From NCBI GenBank assembly GCA_030532365.1, contig JAUNLH010000004.1, positions 1-57,677 on the forward strand: DNA of 57,677 bases. The letters run 5' to 3'. Under the pieces are notes generated by a model. The model saw only the letters and a program-made list of their open reading frames with translations, did no database searches and was not told the DNA's origin. The translations under genes and the position numbers were made by a program. Shown here one piece after another: positions 10,101 through 20,471 of this stretch. Each line of letters opens with the position of its first letter. Positions within the stretch are counted from its first letter, which is position 1. Origin of the DNA: Porphyromonas sp. GTDB lineage: Bacteria > Bacteroidota > Bacteroidia > Bacteroidales > Porphyromonadaceae.

Positions 10101-10849
10101 AGGGAGAGCGCCGTCTCTACCTCCTTGATGTTAAAGAAGTCGGAGCTCGTAGCACTCTTAGGTGCAAACATCCTAGCCTTAGGTCCGTGTACAAAGGCTA
10201 CGTTATCCTTATATGCTGAGATCAGTCTATTGGGGTGCTCTTTTGAGGTCTTCTTGATCATCCCAAATAGGCTCTCCGCCTGCTCCTCTCCGTCGATCAC
10301 AAAGGTGCCGTTAAAGATCTTGTGCCGGCAGTGCTCGGAGTTGACTTGGCTAAAGCCAAATACCTCGCTATCGGTAAGAGGGCGCCCCAGCTCACGTGCT
10401 ACCCCCTCGAGGTACTCTATCTCCTCGTCTGAGAGCGCCAGCCCCTCCTGCTCATCATAGCTCCTGAGGTCCTGGATCTTGATGATCCCCTCCCGCTCGC
10501 GGTTGACCTCAAATATCTCATCAGAGAGACCATGATACTTCCTAAGTAGCATGCGGTCGTAGGGTGTATCTTCAGCCACCTCTTGGTAAAACTCGATCCT
10601 ATCGATACCGACACGATGCCCTAGCCCCATGTTGTAGGTGATCTCGGTGGCTGTGGTGCTCCAGGGTGTCACCATCTCAGCTCGCGGACCCACGTAGTAT
10701 GATCCTTGCAATCTATTTGTCTCCACCAGCTCAGCTCCGCTAAAAAGCCACTCCAGTGCCTCTATATCCTCTGCAGAAAATCCATCTCGATGGCGTACGG
10801 CATAGACCTCTCCTCTACCATCATGCTCAGAACGAAAAAATGACAACAT
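7178..10849 (-). CDS. purL: Phosphoribosylformylglycinamidine synthase, large single-chain type
   Basis: Fourth step of de novo purine synthesis: FGAR plus glutamine and ATP to FGAM. The ATG at 10849 (MLSFFRSEHDGRG, 1223 aa) is preferred over the more upstream in-frame ATG at 10900. It matches the family N-terminus, and a -7 box lies at 10921-10928. Order: PurS-like N domain, linker with NSEHCRHKIF, two FGAM-synthase halves (GGEIRDRLAGG, IHDHGAGGHLNCLSE, SVSGRVARQQCVGP, PTGKDSLSM), and a C-terminal class I glutaminase with nucleophile C1071 in LGICNGCQLM and H1184 in PHPER. It is the fused form used by gamma-proteobacteria and Bacteroidetes. Confidence 0.96.
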   Translation of the reverse strand: MLSFFRSEHDGRGEVYAVRHRDGFSAEDIEALEWLFSGAELVETNRLQGSYYVGPRAEMVTPWSTTATEITYNMGLGHRVGIDRIEFYQEVAEDTPYDRMLLRKYHGLSDEIFEVNREREGIIKIQDLRSYDEQEGLALSDEEIEYLEGVARELGRPLTDSEVFGFSQVNSEHCRHKIFNGTFVIDGEEQAESLFGMIKKTSKEHPNRLISAYKDNVAFVHGPKARMFAPKSATSSDFFNIKEVETALSLKAETHNFPTTVEPFNGAATGTGGEIRDRLAGGKASTPLAGTAIYMTPYTREESDKPWEGAISARPWLYQTPQELLTKASNGASDFGNKFGQPLITGSVLTFEHQEDARTWGYDKVIMLAGGIGYTTTRDATKGGATPGDKIVVMGGDNYRIGMGGGAVSSVNTGQFEGAIELNAIQRSNPEMQKRVANVIRALAESDINPVVSIHDHGAGGHLNCLSELVEETGGHIDLDALPVGDPTLSDKEIISNESQERMGLLLKPNDVEAVRRIAKREMAPFYVVGEATDDGMLIFKDRENEEAPFDLKLEHLFGSAPKTVMEGDTVDFHFAAPTDQEVAELTFEQHLKNVLRLEAVGSKDWLTNKVDRSVSGRVARQQCVGPLQVPLADLGAVALDYEGNVGIATSVGHAPQPALVSEEAGSRLAIAEALTNLIGAPLTYGMEGISLSANWMWPCRNEGENARLYRAVKACSDFAIALGINVPTGKDSLSMTQKYPDGEKVLSPGTLIISALGEVSDVKKIVTPVLKDDLNSSVLYIDLSSTSLQLGGSAYYQTMEKVGNTVPDVADADYFKKAYEAIQTLVREEKVLALHDVSAGGIITALLEMLFAQSELGLEVTFDEEEQLLFAENPALLLQVSEGEKIMEWLEELGISFVEIAKPIREYAVKGLSEELDVAALREAWTSPSNVMEQFQSAPKTAKARKTNRYQQPVEYKVKEQVRKRPIRENERSKVTAAIIRDKGTNGEREMAYALYLAGFDVKDVHMSDLINGRETLADVQMLVFCGGFSHSDVLGSAKGWAAGFKYNELARKALDNFYKREDTLSLGICNGCQLMAELGLLSPEERSRTPMKHNTSGKFESSFVSLEIPENNSVFLSSLAGETLGCWVAHGEGRFDQALLDQGLPVAARYLYEEYPGNPNGSPMAVAAVSSKDGRHLAMMPHPERCIFPWQCGYYPEELKQDEVTPWLELFSNAFEWCSNN

Positions 10850-10920
10850 ACTCTCTGACCTCTCAATAAGTGAATCAACCTGATTTCTCGTACATATCAC
10901 GCAGAAACCTATTTTACACT

Positions 10921-10928
10921 CAAAGATA
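10921..10928 (-). promoter_or_regulatory. Candidate -7 promoter box for purL
   Basis: On the minus strand this reads TATCTTTG, a full match to TAnnTTTG. It lies 71 bases before the ATG at 10849 but only about 20 before the alternative ATG at 10900, which favours the shorter protein. No convincing -33 element is seen. The rest of 10850-11109 shows no ORF or hairpin that I can support. Confidence 0.5.
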
Positions 10929-11109
10929 ATAAAAAACTACCAAGGACCGTCTCTACCTCCATGTGGCGTGCGCTCTTATACTCCTCTGATTTCTCCCTTT
11001 TTAGTATCAAAAAAGATCTTTAGATGAGCAAGCGATCGCAGGAAATGGCTGCTAGGGGTGGTCTTTGAACTATCCTTTATCCATGCGAGATCCGAAGATG
11101 TTCGAAAGA

Positions 11110-11213
11110 GACACCCGAACTTGGAAATTCTAAGTTCCGGTCTTAGGTGCGTCGAAGTTGGGAACTTAGACAAACTTAAGACCGGAACTCCGACGGATCG
11201 AAGTTCCGGTCTC
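11110..11213. repeat. Five-core palindromic array A
   Basis: Tandem array in the gap between the M16 stop and the purL promoter. Cores of 13 bp begin at 11110, 11132, 11155, 11178 and 11201, so the pitch is 22, 23, 23, 23. Cores 2-5 read AAGTTCCGGTCTT, AAGTTGGGAACTT, AAGACCGGAACTC and AAGTTCCGGTCTC. The first is degenerate in its left half (GACACCCGAACTT). The first spacer has 9 bases and the others 10. No separate T-run hairpin follows the M16 gene, so the array could also end its transcript. Five related arrays lie elsewhere in the window. Confidence 0.9.
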
Positions 11214-11280
11214 AGATTTATTTGAGTTGGTGGATCGCTTTTCTATAATTCGATCACGTGCTTTTCTATCATTGTAGCTA

Positions 11281-14094
11281 TCATGGAAGTAAAAGGGCAC
11301 GGGGGAGCTCCGTGACCGGAGCGATCTCCCTCAGTTGATCGATCGGCAGATGGCGCTTATCCGCTATCATGATGATCGTTGAGGGCAGGGAGCCCACCTG
11401 CGACTCGAAGAAGCCGGTCATCTCTTCTTGGGTCATCTGCTCCGAAAGGTCGAGGAGCCACTTGGCATAGTCTTCGGAGAGCCCTTGACGCTCGTATAGG
11501 CTGATGTAGCGCGATCTCATACGTAGCTTGGGGAAGTAGCTACCGGCATTGCTCCGGATAGAGTTTACGGTCCGACTCCATCGACTTGGGTCGCTCGGGG
11601 TCTGCTCCATCAGCTCTAATACTAGGCGGAGTGCCTCAGCGGTCTTATCGATCTGCGTACTGAGGGAGACGACCTGTCCGGTCCTCTCCTCAGGCTGGTT
11701 GAGGGTGGTACTTCGTAATTGTGCCCCTACAGAGTAGGCGAGAGATCGAAATTCGCGTACCTCCTGAAAGAGGAGTGAGCCCATGCCACTGCCCAGGTAG
11801 GTGTTGTAGAAGAGGGCTGCCGCACGTCCTTCATTGTCCAGCACACCCAAGTCGCGGTACACTCGCACGATGCTCTGGGTGGACTTGGGATCGTTGACAA
11901 AGTAAATGTGTCGCTCTGTCGGTACCCTAGGCTCGATGTAGAGATAGCCCTCCCACGGCTTCTGCACCTGCTCTACATTGATAGCATGAGCTAGGAGCGA
12001 TGCCACCTCCCCGATAGGGCGGGTGCCAGTATAGTGGGCATCTAGCTCACAGGTGAGTAGGTCTAGGAGTGATGCGGTGAGCTCCTCTGCGCGCAGTCGT
12101 CGTACCTGCTTGAGGGTGTACGACTTGCGATAGTATGCACGCTCCTCTCCGTACTCCGCCCACTGCTGTAGTCGCTGCTTCAGCAGATTGGGGTCGGAAG
12201 CAACCAGCTTGTCGTCCACATGCTTTGCCTGCACAAGTTGCTTGATCGTAGCGGGCTTGACCTGAGGGTCTCTGAGGAAGTGCCCCATCAGCTCTATCGT
12301 CTCAGCTAGGAGGTGGTCGTAGCCTGTGAGTGTGATCTGGAAGTTGCTGTTAGTGCTGGTAAAGGTGAGGGTAGCTCCGAGCTGTTGTAGTGCTTCGTTG
12401 TGCAGGTGCTCGCTTCGTCCGCCACCTCCCACCAGATCGAGGTAGGGTGCCAGCTGCCCCTGCTCTGGGTGGTGGTAGTCGCTGCGGAAGTATAGGAGGC
12501 TTAGTGTAAATAGCTCATTATTAGGGTTGTCTACCTTGAATAACTGTGCTCTGGTGCCTTTGCCGAGGGGCATTCGCTCGACATCGTTTTTGAAATCAAG
12601 GAGTTGGGGCTTCGTCGGTGTGGCTGGTAGCGTGGCGAGGTACTTGGCGAAGTCGGACTTGGCACCTGCATTGGGCGTCTGGATTGGCTCGTAGGGAGGC
12701 TTTGCCAACTTCTCTTTTGGGTAGTCTCCTCTCTTCTTGCGTATCTCTAGCCGCTCTTCGGTCAGATACCTATTGGCAACGGCTATCACCTCCTCCCTAG
12801 TGATGATCTCAAGTCGTGCCAGCTCCGCCTCTGCCTCCTGCCAGTTGGAGCCTTGTGCGAAGAGCCCCTCGAGGAGTCGGTGGCGCTTCTCTGGATCCTC
12901 GCGGTCTAGTATACTGGAGCGTCGAAAGGAGAGCAGCACACGATCCAGCTCGCTATCAGTGAAGTCGCCTCGCTTGATGCTCTCCACCTCGTGTAGTGCG
13001 AGTGCGAGAGCGCTGCGATTGGTCTGGAGGGGTAGTCGTGGCATGAGCTGGATGCCGAAGAAGCCCGCATCGTTGAGCACCAGCGGGAAGGCTGCACCTG
13101 AGGTTAACTTTCGATTGAGTACCAGTCGGTCGAGGCGTCCGGTCTTGCCCTCATTGCTGAGGAGCTGACTGATCACTTGTAGTACCAGATGGTCGGGATG
13201 GTTAGCGGGAACGGTCTGCCACATATAGCCGGACATGCGTACAAAGGGAAGTGGGAGCTTGACCGTCAGTCGGTCGCCTCTCTTGAGTGGTCGAGGTGGC
13301 TCCCACGTAGGTCTCTTTGCCTGCCCAGCTGGCAGTTTGCCGAATGTCCTCTCGAGCAGTGTCTCAATCCCGGCTCGCTTGAAGTCGCCCGTAAGGATCA
13401 GCGCCATGTTACCTGCCACGTAGTACCTCCGGTAAAACGCCTCCATCGCCTGCAGGTCGGGCGACTTGAGCGCTTGGGTACTACCGATGATGGGATACTG
13501 GTAGGGGTGCGGTGCCGCTAGTCGCTCGAGGATCTTTTGCATGGCTTTACTGCCCATGCGGTCTTCAATCATGTTTTTCTCTTCATAGACCGTCTCGAGC
13601 TCGCTCTGGAAGAGTCGAAATACGGGCGATAGCAGTCGCTCGCTATTGAGTTCGCACCACTGCTCTAAGTAGTTGGGAGAAAAGGTGTTGTGGTATAGAG
13701 TGTAGTCGTACGAAGTGCCAGCATTGAGTCGGGTGCCTCCGTACTTGCCGATGAGGTTGTTGAAGTCATTGGGGATCGCGTACTGGGCTGCGGCTTGATT
13801 GAGCTTATTGATCTCCAGCTGGATCTCATGCCTCTCACCCTCGTCTTGCGTCGCACTCAGCCGGCTGTATGCTTCTGCAATCTGTTGTAGGAGAGGGGCT
13901 TCGGCATGGTAGTTGACTGTACCGATGCGCTCGGTGCCCTTAAACATGATATGCTCGAAGTAGTGAGCGATGCCTGTATTGGGTGAGTCTTTGGCGCCTG
14001 CCCTAACCACCACCGTACCGTACACACTCTGCTCCGAATGATCCTCGGATAGCCATACGGTGAGACCATTGTCTAATACCAGTTCTTCAATCAT
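11281..14094 (-). CDS. M16 family zinc metallopeptidase, two-repeat form
   Basis: Insulinase/pitrilysin-type peptidase. The ATG at 14094 (MIEELVLDNGLTVWLSEDH, 937 aa) is chosen because homology-like sequence begins there; a longer frame opens at 14142. The inverted zinc motif HYFEH has H44, E47 and H48, and the third ligand glutamate is probably in the TVYEEKNMIEDR segment. The C-terminal half (from about 490) is a second M16 repeat without HxxEH. Family-typical EREYxS-like sequence is seen as EVREFRSLAYSVGAQ. No signal peptide is visible, so its location is uncertain. It is transcribed toward purL with array A between them. Confidence 0.9.
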   Translation of the reverse strand: MIEELVLDNGLTVWLSEDHSEQSVYGTVVVRAGAKDSPNTGIAHYFEHIMFKGTERIGTVNYHAEAPLLQQIAEAYSRLSATQDEGERHEIQLEINKLNQAAAQYAIPNDFNNLIGKYGGTRLNAGTSYDYTLYHNTFSPNYLEQWCELNSERLLSPVFRLFQSELETVYEEKNMIEDRMGSKAMQKILERLAAPHPYQYPIIGSTQALKSPDLQAMEAFYRRYYVAGNMALILTGDFKRAGIETLLERTFGKLPAGQAKRPTWEPPRPLKRGDRLTVKLPLPFVRMSGYMWQTVPANHPDHLVLQVISQLLSNEGKTGRLDRLVLNRKLTSGAAFPLVLNDAGFFGIQLMPRLPLQTNRSALALALHEVESIKRGDFTDSELDRVLLSFRRSSILDREDPEKRHRLLEGLFAQGSNWQEAEAELARLEIITREEVIAVANRYLTEERLEIRKKRGDYPKEKLAKPPYEPIQTPNAGAKSDFAKYLATLPATPTKPQLLDFKNDVERMPLGKGTRAQLFKVDNPNNELFTLSLLYFRSDYHHPEQGQLAPYLDLVGGGGRSEHLHNEALQQLGATLTFTSTNSNFQITLTGYDHLLAETIELMGHFLRDPQVKPATIKQLVQAKHVDDKLVASDPNLLKQRLQQWAEYGEERAYYRKSYTLKQVRRLRAEELTASLLDLLTCELDAHYTGTRPIGEVASLLAHAINVEQVQKPWEGYLYIEPRVPTERHIYFVNDPKSTQSIVRVYRDLGVLDNEGRAAALFYNTYLGSGMGSLLFQEVREFRSLAYSVGAQLRSTTLNQPEERTGQVVSLSTQIDKTAEALRLVLELMEQTPSDPSRWSRTVNSIRSNAGSYFPKLRMRSRYISLYERQGLSEDYAKWLLDLSEQMTQEEMTGFFESQVGSLPSTIIMIADKRHLPIDQLREIAPVTELPRALLLP

Positions 14095-14103
14095 CAGCTT
14101 TAC

Positions 14104-14151
14104 AAAAAAAGGAGTCAGTAATGAGCCTATCTCTAAGCTCATTACTGACTC
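14104..14151 (-). terminator. Intrinsic terminator after fhs
   Basis: Perfect 15-bp stem from arms 14112-14126 and 14137-14151 (GAGTCAGTAATGAGC with its complement). On the minus strand it is followed by a T7 run at 14110-14104. It lies between fhs and the M16 gene, so M16 probably has its own weak promoter or depends on read-through. Confidence 0.9.
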
Positions 14152-14179
14152 TGAAATAATATCCTATGTTATTTGCTCA

Positions 14180-15850
14180 TCAGCTAAGACCCTCGATGAC
14201 ACCATCTATGAGGTCCATCTTCATAGCAGCAGGCTCCTTGGGGAGTCCAGGCATGCGCATGATGCTACCGAGGATCACTACAATCATCTCGGCACCTGTA
14301 TTGACCACGATGTCGTTGACGGTGAGAGAGAAGTCTCTAGGTGCACCAACTCGGGAAGCGTCGTCGGTAAAGGAGTATTGTGTCTTGGCAATACAGACGG
14401 GGAAGTGTCCGTAGCCTTGCTCCTCGATCTTTCTTAGCTTCTTGAGCGCTGAGCCCTCGTATTGTACCTCCTTGGCACGATAGACCTTGCGGGCTACAGC
14501 GTAGACCTTCTCCTCGATGCTCTGATCTAGGTCGTACATGAAGGTGAGCTCCTCGGATGGGTTATTTTCGATGGTATCTACCACTACACGTGCTAGCTCG
14601 ACAGCTCCCTCACCACCCTCGGAGAAGGCGTTGTTGACAGCAAAGGGAAGTCCTAGATCCTCACAGTGGTCGCGGATCAGCTCGATCTCAGCGTCGGTGT
14701 CGGTGGGGAAGCGGTTGATACAGATCACTACGGACTGACCGAACTTACGGAGTCCCTTGATGTGGCGATCCATATTGGCGAAGCCGTCTCTCAGGGCTGA
14801 GAGGTTTTCTTTCTTCAACTCCTTAGCATCCATGCCTCCATGTAGCTTAAGTGCTTGTGCCGTAGCTACAAGCACGCTTAGCTTGGGCTGGAGCCCGGCC
14901 TTACGGCACTTGATGTCGAAGAACTTCTCACCTCCGAGGTCCGAACCGAAGCCTGCCTCCGTGATAGCATACTCGCCATATTTTAGCGCCATCTTAGTGG
15001 CAACGACAGAGTTACAGCCATGGGCGATATTGGCAAAGGGACCTCCGTGGATAAAGGCAGGGGTATTCTCGGTCGTCTGAACCAGGTTGGGATCCATCGC
15101 ATCCTTAAGTAGGATGGTGAGAGCACCCCCAGCTCCGAGGTCCTTGACAGTGAAGGGGCTGCCATCTTTCTTGTACCCCACGAGGATATTGTCTATACGG
15201 CGGCGGAGGTCGTCGATGTCTGTAGCAAGGCAGAGGATCGCCATGATCTCTGACGCAGGTGTGATGTCGAAGCCTGCCTCACGTGGGACACCATTGCCCG
15301 CACCTCCTAGTCCGGTGATGACGTTTCTGAGCGAACGATCGTTGACGTCCTGTACTCTCTTCCATACGATACGGCTGAGACCGTTTTCGTTGTTCCTATT
15401 TTGGTAAGCGTAGTTATCCACCAGAGCTGCTAGCGTGTTGTTTGCGCTGGTAATCGCGTGGAAGTCTCCGGTAAAGTGTAGGTTGATCTGATCCATCGGC
15501 AACACCTGAGCGTGCCCTCCTCCAGCTGCACCTCCCTTCATACCGAATACCGGTCCGAGTGAGGGCTCGCGTAGTGCCACAATAGCCTGCTTACCAATCT
15601 TTTGGAGTCCGAGTGCCAAGCCAATGGAGACCGTGGTCTTACCTATACCAGCCTTGGTAGGGGTGATGGCGGTTACTAGTATCAGGTTGCCGCCCTCATT
15701 TTCGCTCTCTTCGGCAAGCAGATGGTGGTCTACCTTTGCCATGTACTTCCCATAGGGGTGTACCCGATCATGGGGGATCTTGGTGTTGGATGCTACGTCG
15801 TAGATCTCTTTTAGCTCCGTTTCGCGAGCTATCTCAATGTCTGTCTTCAT
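14180..15850 (-). CDS. fhs: Formate-tetrahydrofolate ligase
   Basis: ATP-dependent ligation of formate to tetrahydrofolate, giving 10-formyl-THF for purine synthesis and one-carbon supply; purL is the second gene downstream. The protein has 556 aa, the standard length. The P-loop is [16 protein letters not shown], followed by [19 protein letters not shown], the [12 protein letters not shown] segment, [16 protein letters not shown], and the [18 protein letters not shown] signature. The C-terminus has [11 protein letters not shown] and the [16 protein letters not shown] motif. It ends at a strong terminator. Confidence 0.97.
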   Translation of the reverse strand: MKTDIEIARETELKEIYDVASNTKIPHDRVHPYGKYMAKVDHHLLAEESENEGGNLILVTAITPTKAGIGKTTVSIGLALGLQKIGKQAIVALREPSLGPVFGMKGGAAGGGHAQVLPMDQINLHFTGDFHAITSANNTLAALVDNYAYQNRNNENGLSRIVWKRVQDVNDRSLRNVITGLGGAGNGVPREAGFDITPASEIMAILCLATDIDDLRRRIDNILVGYKKDGSPFTVKDLGAGGALTILLKDAMDPNLVQTTENTPAFIHGGPFANIAHGCNSVVATKMALKYGEYAITEAGFGSDLGGEKFFDIKCRKAGLQPKLSVLVATAQALKLHGGMDAKELKKENLSALRDGFANMDRHIKGLRKFGQSVVICINRFPTDTDAEIELIRDHCEDLGLPFAVNNAFSEGGEGAVELARVVVDTIENNPSEELTFMYDLDQSIEEKVYAVARKVYRAKEVQYEGSALKKLRKIEEQGYGHFPVCIAKTQYSFTDDASRVGAPRDFSLTVNDIVVNTGAEMIVVILGSIMRMPGLPKEPAAMKMDLIDGVIEGLS

Positions 15851-15921
15851 GCAACTTCTCTCTTCTGTAGTTTTGGGTTAAAGTCAACTATAGTTATAAC
15901 AATCATCTTAGCTGTATGGTT

Positions 15922-16551
15922 TTATCCCTCCTCTCCCTCTCGTGTGTACTGGAGCTGGTAGAGCGCATCACTCGCCTCCTCAAATGCCCCCACTCTGCTG
16001 TCGGGAACCTTGACATACCACACGTAGCCCTCGAGGTTGGAGTCGCTCCGTAGCGTCTCTGCATCATGGGCTCGCAGGAGCATCATCAGCGGGTTGATCA
16101 GCTCGTAGGGGAAGCGCAGCTGATACTCAGTAAAGAGCTGGTGCTCTACCACCTTGCCGTTGAGGATCGCCTGCTCTGCAGCCGAGCGATAGGCAACAAT
16201 CAGCCCTCCAGTGCCCAGCTTGACCCCTCCGAAGTAGCGAACAACGGCGATCACAAGATCGGTAAGATCATGGCTGTGAAGCTGACCTAAGATCGGCTTC
16301 CCTGCCGTAGAACTCGGCTCTCCATCATCGTTGTCACGCTCTACTTTTTCCCGCTTTCCTATGCGGTAAGCCCAGCAGACGTGGCGGGCGTCGTAGTACC
16401 TCCGCCGTATCTCCTCTACCTCTGCGAGCGCTTTCTCCTCGCTATCCACGGGGATCGCGAATGAGAGAAACTTGCTTCGTTTCTCCACATAGAGACCCTC
16501 GGAGGGCTGCTCTAGCGTGCGGTAGCTATGTGTCTGCGTTTGCTCTTCCAC
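15922..16551 (-). CDS. yigZ: YigZ/IMPACT family protein
   Basis: 209 aa member of the UPF0029/IMPACT family. Bacterial members are conserved but poorly characterised; the eukaryotic relative modulates translational control through GCN1. The N-terminal domain carries the family signature: DDGEPSSTAGKPIL at about residues 75-88, then RYFGGVKLGTGGL. The C-terminal half is the DUF1949-like ferredoxin-fold domain. Its start lies 6 bases after the HAD phosphatase stop, so the two form an operon. Confidence 0.9.
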   Translation of the reverse strand: MEEQTQTHSYRTLEQPSEGLYVEKRSKFLSFAIPVDSEEKALAEVEEIRRRYYDARHVCWAYRIGKREKVERDNDDGEPSSTAGKPILGQLHSHDLTDLVIAVVRYFGGVKLGTGGLIVAYRSAAEQAILNGKVVEHQLFTEYQLRFPYELINPLMMLLRAHDAETLRSDSNLEGYVWYVKVPDSRVGAFEEASDALYQLQYTREGEEG

Positions 16552-16557
16552 CCCTTG

Positions 16558-17187
16558 TTATTTCCGCGTTCCTAGCATCTTTCTCAGCAGTGGCCTCCAG
16601 TCTTCGCCATTGTCCGGACAGTAGGTAACGAAGCCCATGCTGCGTGCCACCGCTGTATTAGCTGGACCATCGTCGATAAAGAGTGTCTCTTCGGGTCTGA
16701 TCTTGGTCTCCTCTATGATCTTCTCGAAGATGGATCTTTCTGGCTTGCAGATGCCAGCTTCGTAGGAGGTGGTCACGTGCTCGAAGTAACTAGAGATCGG
16801 ACGTCCGTTCTTCAGGAGATGCCCTGCCTCCGCCTCCTCCCATACAAAGGCGTTGGTATTGCTCACCAGTAGAAGGTGGATCTCCTCTGGGAGCTCCTGC
16901 TCGATGAAGTCGAACTTCCAGTCCTGCATCTTCACAACAAAGCCCTCCAGCGCATGCCGTATCTGTTCGGGCTTGAGTGCAAGTCCATACTCTTTATTGA
17001 CCCTCTCGGTGAAGCCCTCCTTCGAATATTTACCGCTCTCGAGTGCCAAGAATATCCCCTCTTGCTTGTAAGGGTCGAGCAGCGCTCCTGCATCGTGTAC
17101 TCCCAAGAGCTCGAACCGGCGTATCGACTCCTCACGTGTCAGTTCGATGAATACTCCGCCAAGATCAAAAAGTATATTGCGTATCAA
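16558..17187 (-). CDS. HAD-IA family phosphatase, YihX-like
   Basis: 209 aa haloacid-dehalogenase hydrolase. Motif I is FDLGGVF: the nucleophile D8 is present, but the usual second aspartate of DxD is glycine, as in the YihX group, whose E. coli member (motif DLGN) is a glucose-1-phosphatase. Motif II is LLVSNTN, motif III the lysine in GICKPERSIFE, and motif IV LFIDDGPANTAVA. The cap is the alpha-helical C1 type at about 15-95. The substrate cannot be read from sequence. It is followed closely by yigZ. Confidence 0.88.
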   Translation of the reverse strand: MIRNILFDLGGVFIELTREESIRRFELLGVHDAGALLDPYKQEGIFLALESGKYSKEGFTERVNKEYGLALKPEQIRHALEGFVVKMQDWKFDFIEQELPEEIHLLLVSNTNAFVWEEAEAGHLLKNGRPISSYFEHVTTSYEAGICKPERSIFEKIIEETKIRPEETLFIDDGPANTAVARSMGFVTYCPDNGEDWRPLLRKMLGTRK

Positions 17188-17236
17188 TGTCTTTATTCTT
17201 TAGGTAAATGTCTCAGCTCGCTTCCGCTGTCAGAGA

Positions 17237-17244
17237 CAAAACTA
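17237..17244 (-). promoter_or_regulatory. Candidate -7 promoter box for the HAD-yigZ pair
   Basis: Minus-strand TAGTTTTG matches TAnnTTTG and lies about 50 bases before the HAD start codon. No good -33 is visible. Confidence 0.4.
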
Positions 17245-17284
17245 ATCAAATAATCCACACTTCTACTATTCGAGCTACATTTAC

Positions 17285-18970
17285 TTAGAAAAGCCTCTTG
17301 TAGCGAGTCTTAGCCGTAGCTCCCTCACCGAGTCGTCGCACCTTGTCCTCCTCGTACTCCGAGTAGGAGCCTTCATAGTAATGGGTCTCGCCATCACCTT
17401 CAAAGGCTAGAATGTGGGTGCAGATACGGTCTAGGAACCACCGGTCGTGCGAGATGACCACAGCGCAGCCTGCAAAGCTCTCCAACCCCTCTTCGAGTGC
17501 ACGTAAGGTGTTGATGTCAATATCGTTGGTTGGCTCATCGAGTAGCAGCACATTACCACCTGACTTAAGGGTGAGTGCGAGATGCAGGCGGTTGCGCTCT
17601 CCGCCGGATAGTACTTTGCAGAGCTTCTCCTGATCGCTACCAGAGAAGTTGAACCGAGAGAGATAAGCCCTAGGGTTCACCTCTTGGTTGCCTACACGGA
17701 TCACATCTTGCCCACCCGATATCACTTCGAAGACACTCTTATCAGGGTCAATCGCCTTATGGGTCTGGTCGGCATATCCTATCTCAACTGTCTCTCCTAC
17801 TTCAAAGGTACCGGCGTCAGGCTGCACCATATCCATGATCATCTTGAATAGGGTACTCTTGCCCGCTCCGTTCGGACCAATGACACCTACAATACCGTTA
17901 GGGGGTAACATGAAGTTGAGGTCTTTCATTAAAACCTTATCGCCATAAGCCTTCTGCACACTATGAGCTTCGATCACCTTATTGCCCAAGCGAGGTCCGT
18001 TGGGGATAAATATCTCGAGCTTTGCTTCCTTCTCCTTGGTCTCCTGATTGAGCAATGCCTCGTAAGAGTTAAGACGAGCTTTGCCCTTTGCCCGACGGCC
18101 CTTGGGAGCCATGTTGATCCAGTCAAGCTCTCTCTGAAGTGCCTTTGCCCGCTTGCTCGACTGCTTCTCCTCCAGCTCGAAGCGCCTTGTCTTTTGCTCC
18201 AGCCATGAAGAGTAGTTGCCCTCCCATGGGATCCCCTCTCCACGGTCTAGCTCTAGTATCCATCCTGCTACATGGTCGAGGAAATAGCGGTCGTGGGTGA
18301 TACAGATGACAGTCCCCTTATACTGCTGTAGGTGTTGCTCCAGCCAGTCGATGCTCTCAGCATCAAGGTGGTTGGTTGGCTCATCGAGGAGGAGGATCTC
18401 TGGCTCTTGTATCAGCAGACGGCAGAGTGCCACTCGGCGACGCTCACCACCCGATAGCTCGCCCACCAATTGCCCCTCTGGCGGACAGCGTAGAGCGTCC
18501 ATAGCGCGCTCCAGCTTTGTATCAAGCTCCCATGCCCCTATCGCCTCGATCTTGTCTTGGAGCTGAGCTTGGCGGTTCATGAGCTGCTCCATCTTATCAG
18601 GGTCTTCCAGTACTTCTGGATCCCCAAAGGCATTATTCACCTCCTCAAACTCCCTCAGGAGTGCCACAGCCTCCGCTGCGCCCTGCATCACGACCTCCTT
18701 GACCGTAAGGGAGTCATCGAGCTGAGGATCCTGCTCCAGGTAACCGACCCGATACTCGGGCGAAGCATAGACCACCTCGCCATCGTACTCCTTGTCGATC
18801 CCTGCTATGATCTTAAGTAGCGTAGACTTACCACTCCCATTAAGCCCTACAATGCCGATCTTTGCCCCGTAGAAGAATGATAGGTAAATGTTTTTAAGCA
18901 CCTGCTTGCTGGGCGGGAAGGTCTTACTGACCCCGACCATTGAAAATATGACCTTCTTATCGTCTGACAT
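17285..18970 (-). CDS. ettA: Energy-dependent translational throttle protein EttA (ABC-F)
   Basis: Soluble ABC-F ATPase that binds the ribosomal E site and gates the first elongation step by ATP/ADP ratio. The 561 aa protein has two ABC cassettes and no membrane segment. Cassette 1 has Walker A GLNGSGKST (42-50), signature LSGGERRRVAL, Walker B LLLDEPTNHLDAES. The charged linker is the P-site tRNA-interaction motif. Cassette 2 has GPNGAGKST, LSGGERNRLHL and LLLDEPTNDIDINT. The opening SKTFPPSKQVLKNIYLSFF is characteristic of EttA among ABC-F proteins. It lies downstream of eno, separated by a terminator. Confidence 0.95.
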   Translation of the reverse strand: MSDDKKVIFSMVGVSKTFPPSKQVLKNIYLSFFYGAKIGIVGLNGSGKSTLLKIIAGIDKEYDGEVVYASPEYRVGYLEQDPQLDDSLTVKEVVMQGAAEAVALLREFEEVNNAFGDPEVLEDPDKMEQLMNRQAQLQDKIEAIGAWELDTKLERAMDALRCPPEGQLVGELSGGERRRVALCRLLIQEPEILLLDEPTNHLDAESIDWLEQHLQQYKGTVICITHDRYFLDHVAGWILELDRGEGIPWEGNYSSWLEQKTRRFELEEKQSSKRAKALQRELDWINMAPKGRRAKGKARLNSYEALLNQETKEKEAKLEIFIPNGPRLGNKVIEAHSVQKAYGDKVLMKDLNFMLPPNGIVGVIGPNGAGKSTLFKMIMDMVQPDAGTFEVGETVEIGYADQTHKAIDPDKSVFEVISGGQDVIRVGNQEVNPRAYLSRFNFSGSDQEKLCKVLSGGERNRLHLALTLKSGGNVLLLDEPTNDIDINTLRALEEGLESFAGCAVVISHDRWFLDRICTHILAFEGDGETHYYEGSYSEYEEDKVRRLGEGATAKTRYKRLF

Positions 18971-18986
18971 CTGCTCTTTTCTTGAT

Positions 18987-19022
18987 AAAAGCCCCGAGCA
19001 GCATGATTACCACTCGGGGCTT
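18987..19022 (-). terminator. Intrinsic terminator after eno
   Basis: A 10-bp GC-rich stem (AAGCCCCGAG at 18989-18998, CTCGGGGCTT at 19013-19022) ends in TTTT on the minus strand. It separates eno from ettA. Confidence 0.88.
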
Positions 19023-19061
19023 GTATTTAACTCACTTTAGTCGTATGGATTGCTCCTATCC

Positions 19062-20375
<1,314 letters not shown>

Positions 20376-20402
20376 TTATTACGATATTCCTATCCAACAC
20401 GA

Positions 20403-20410
20403 CAAATATA
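20403..20410 (-). promoter_or_regulatory. Candidate -7 promoter box for eno
   Basis: Minus-strand TATATTTG, an exact TAnnTTTG match, about 60 bases before the eno ATG. It lies 21 bases from the oppositely oriented tyrS box, so the two polymerase footprints would overlap. Confidence 0.6.
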
Positions 20411-20431
20411 CTATTTTCAGGTGAGAAAGAG

Positions 20432-20439
20432 TATATTTG
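20432..20439 (+). promoter_or_regulatory. Candidate -7 promoter box for tyrS
   Basis: Plus-strand TATATTTG, an exact TAnnTTTG match, 32 bases before the tyrS ATG. Its expected -33 position falls on the eno -7 box. Confidence 0.6.
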
Positions 20440-20471
20440 CAGGCAGACATCTTATATAAAATTGTAACATC

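Noticed and set aside
10976..11173. 65-residue minus-strand frame between purL and the M16 gene
   Set aside because: It overlaps the palindromic array, and its composition follows the repeat, not a protein.
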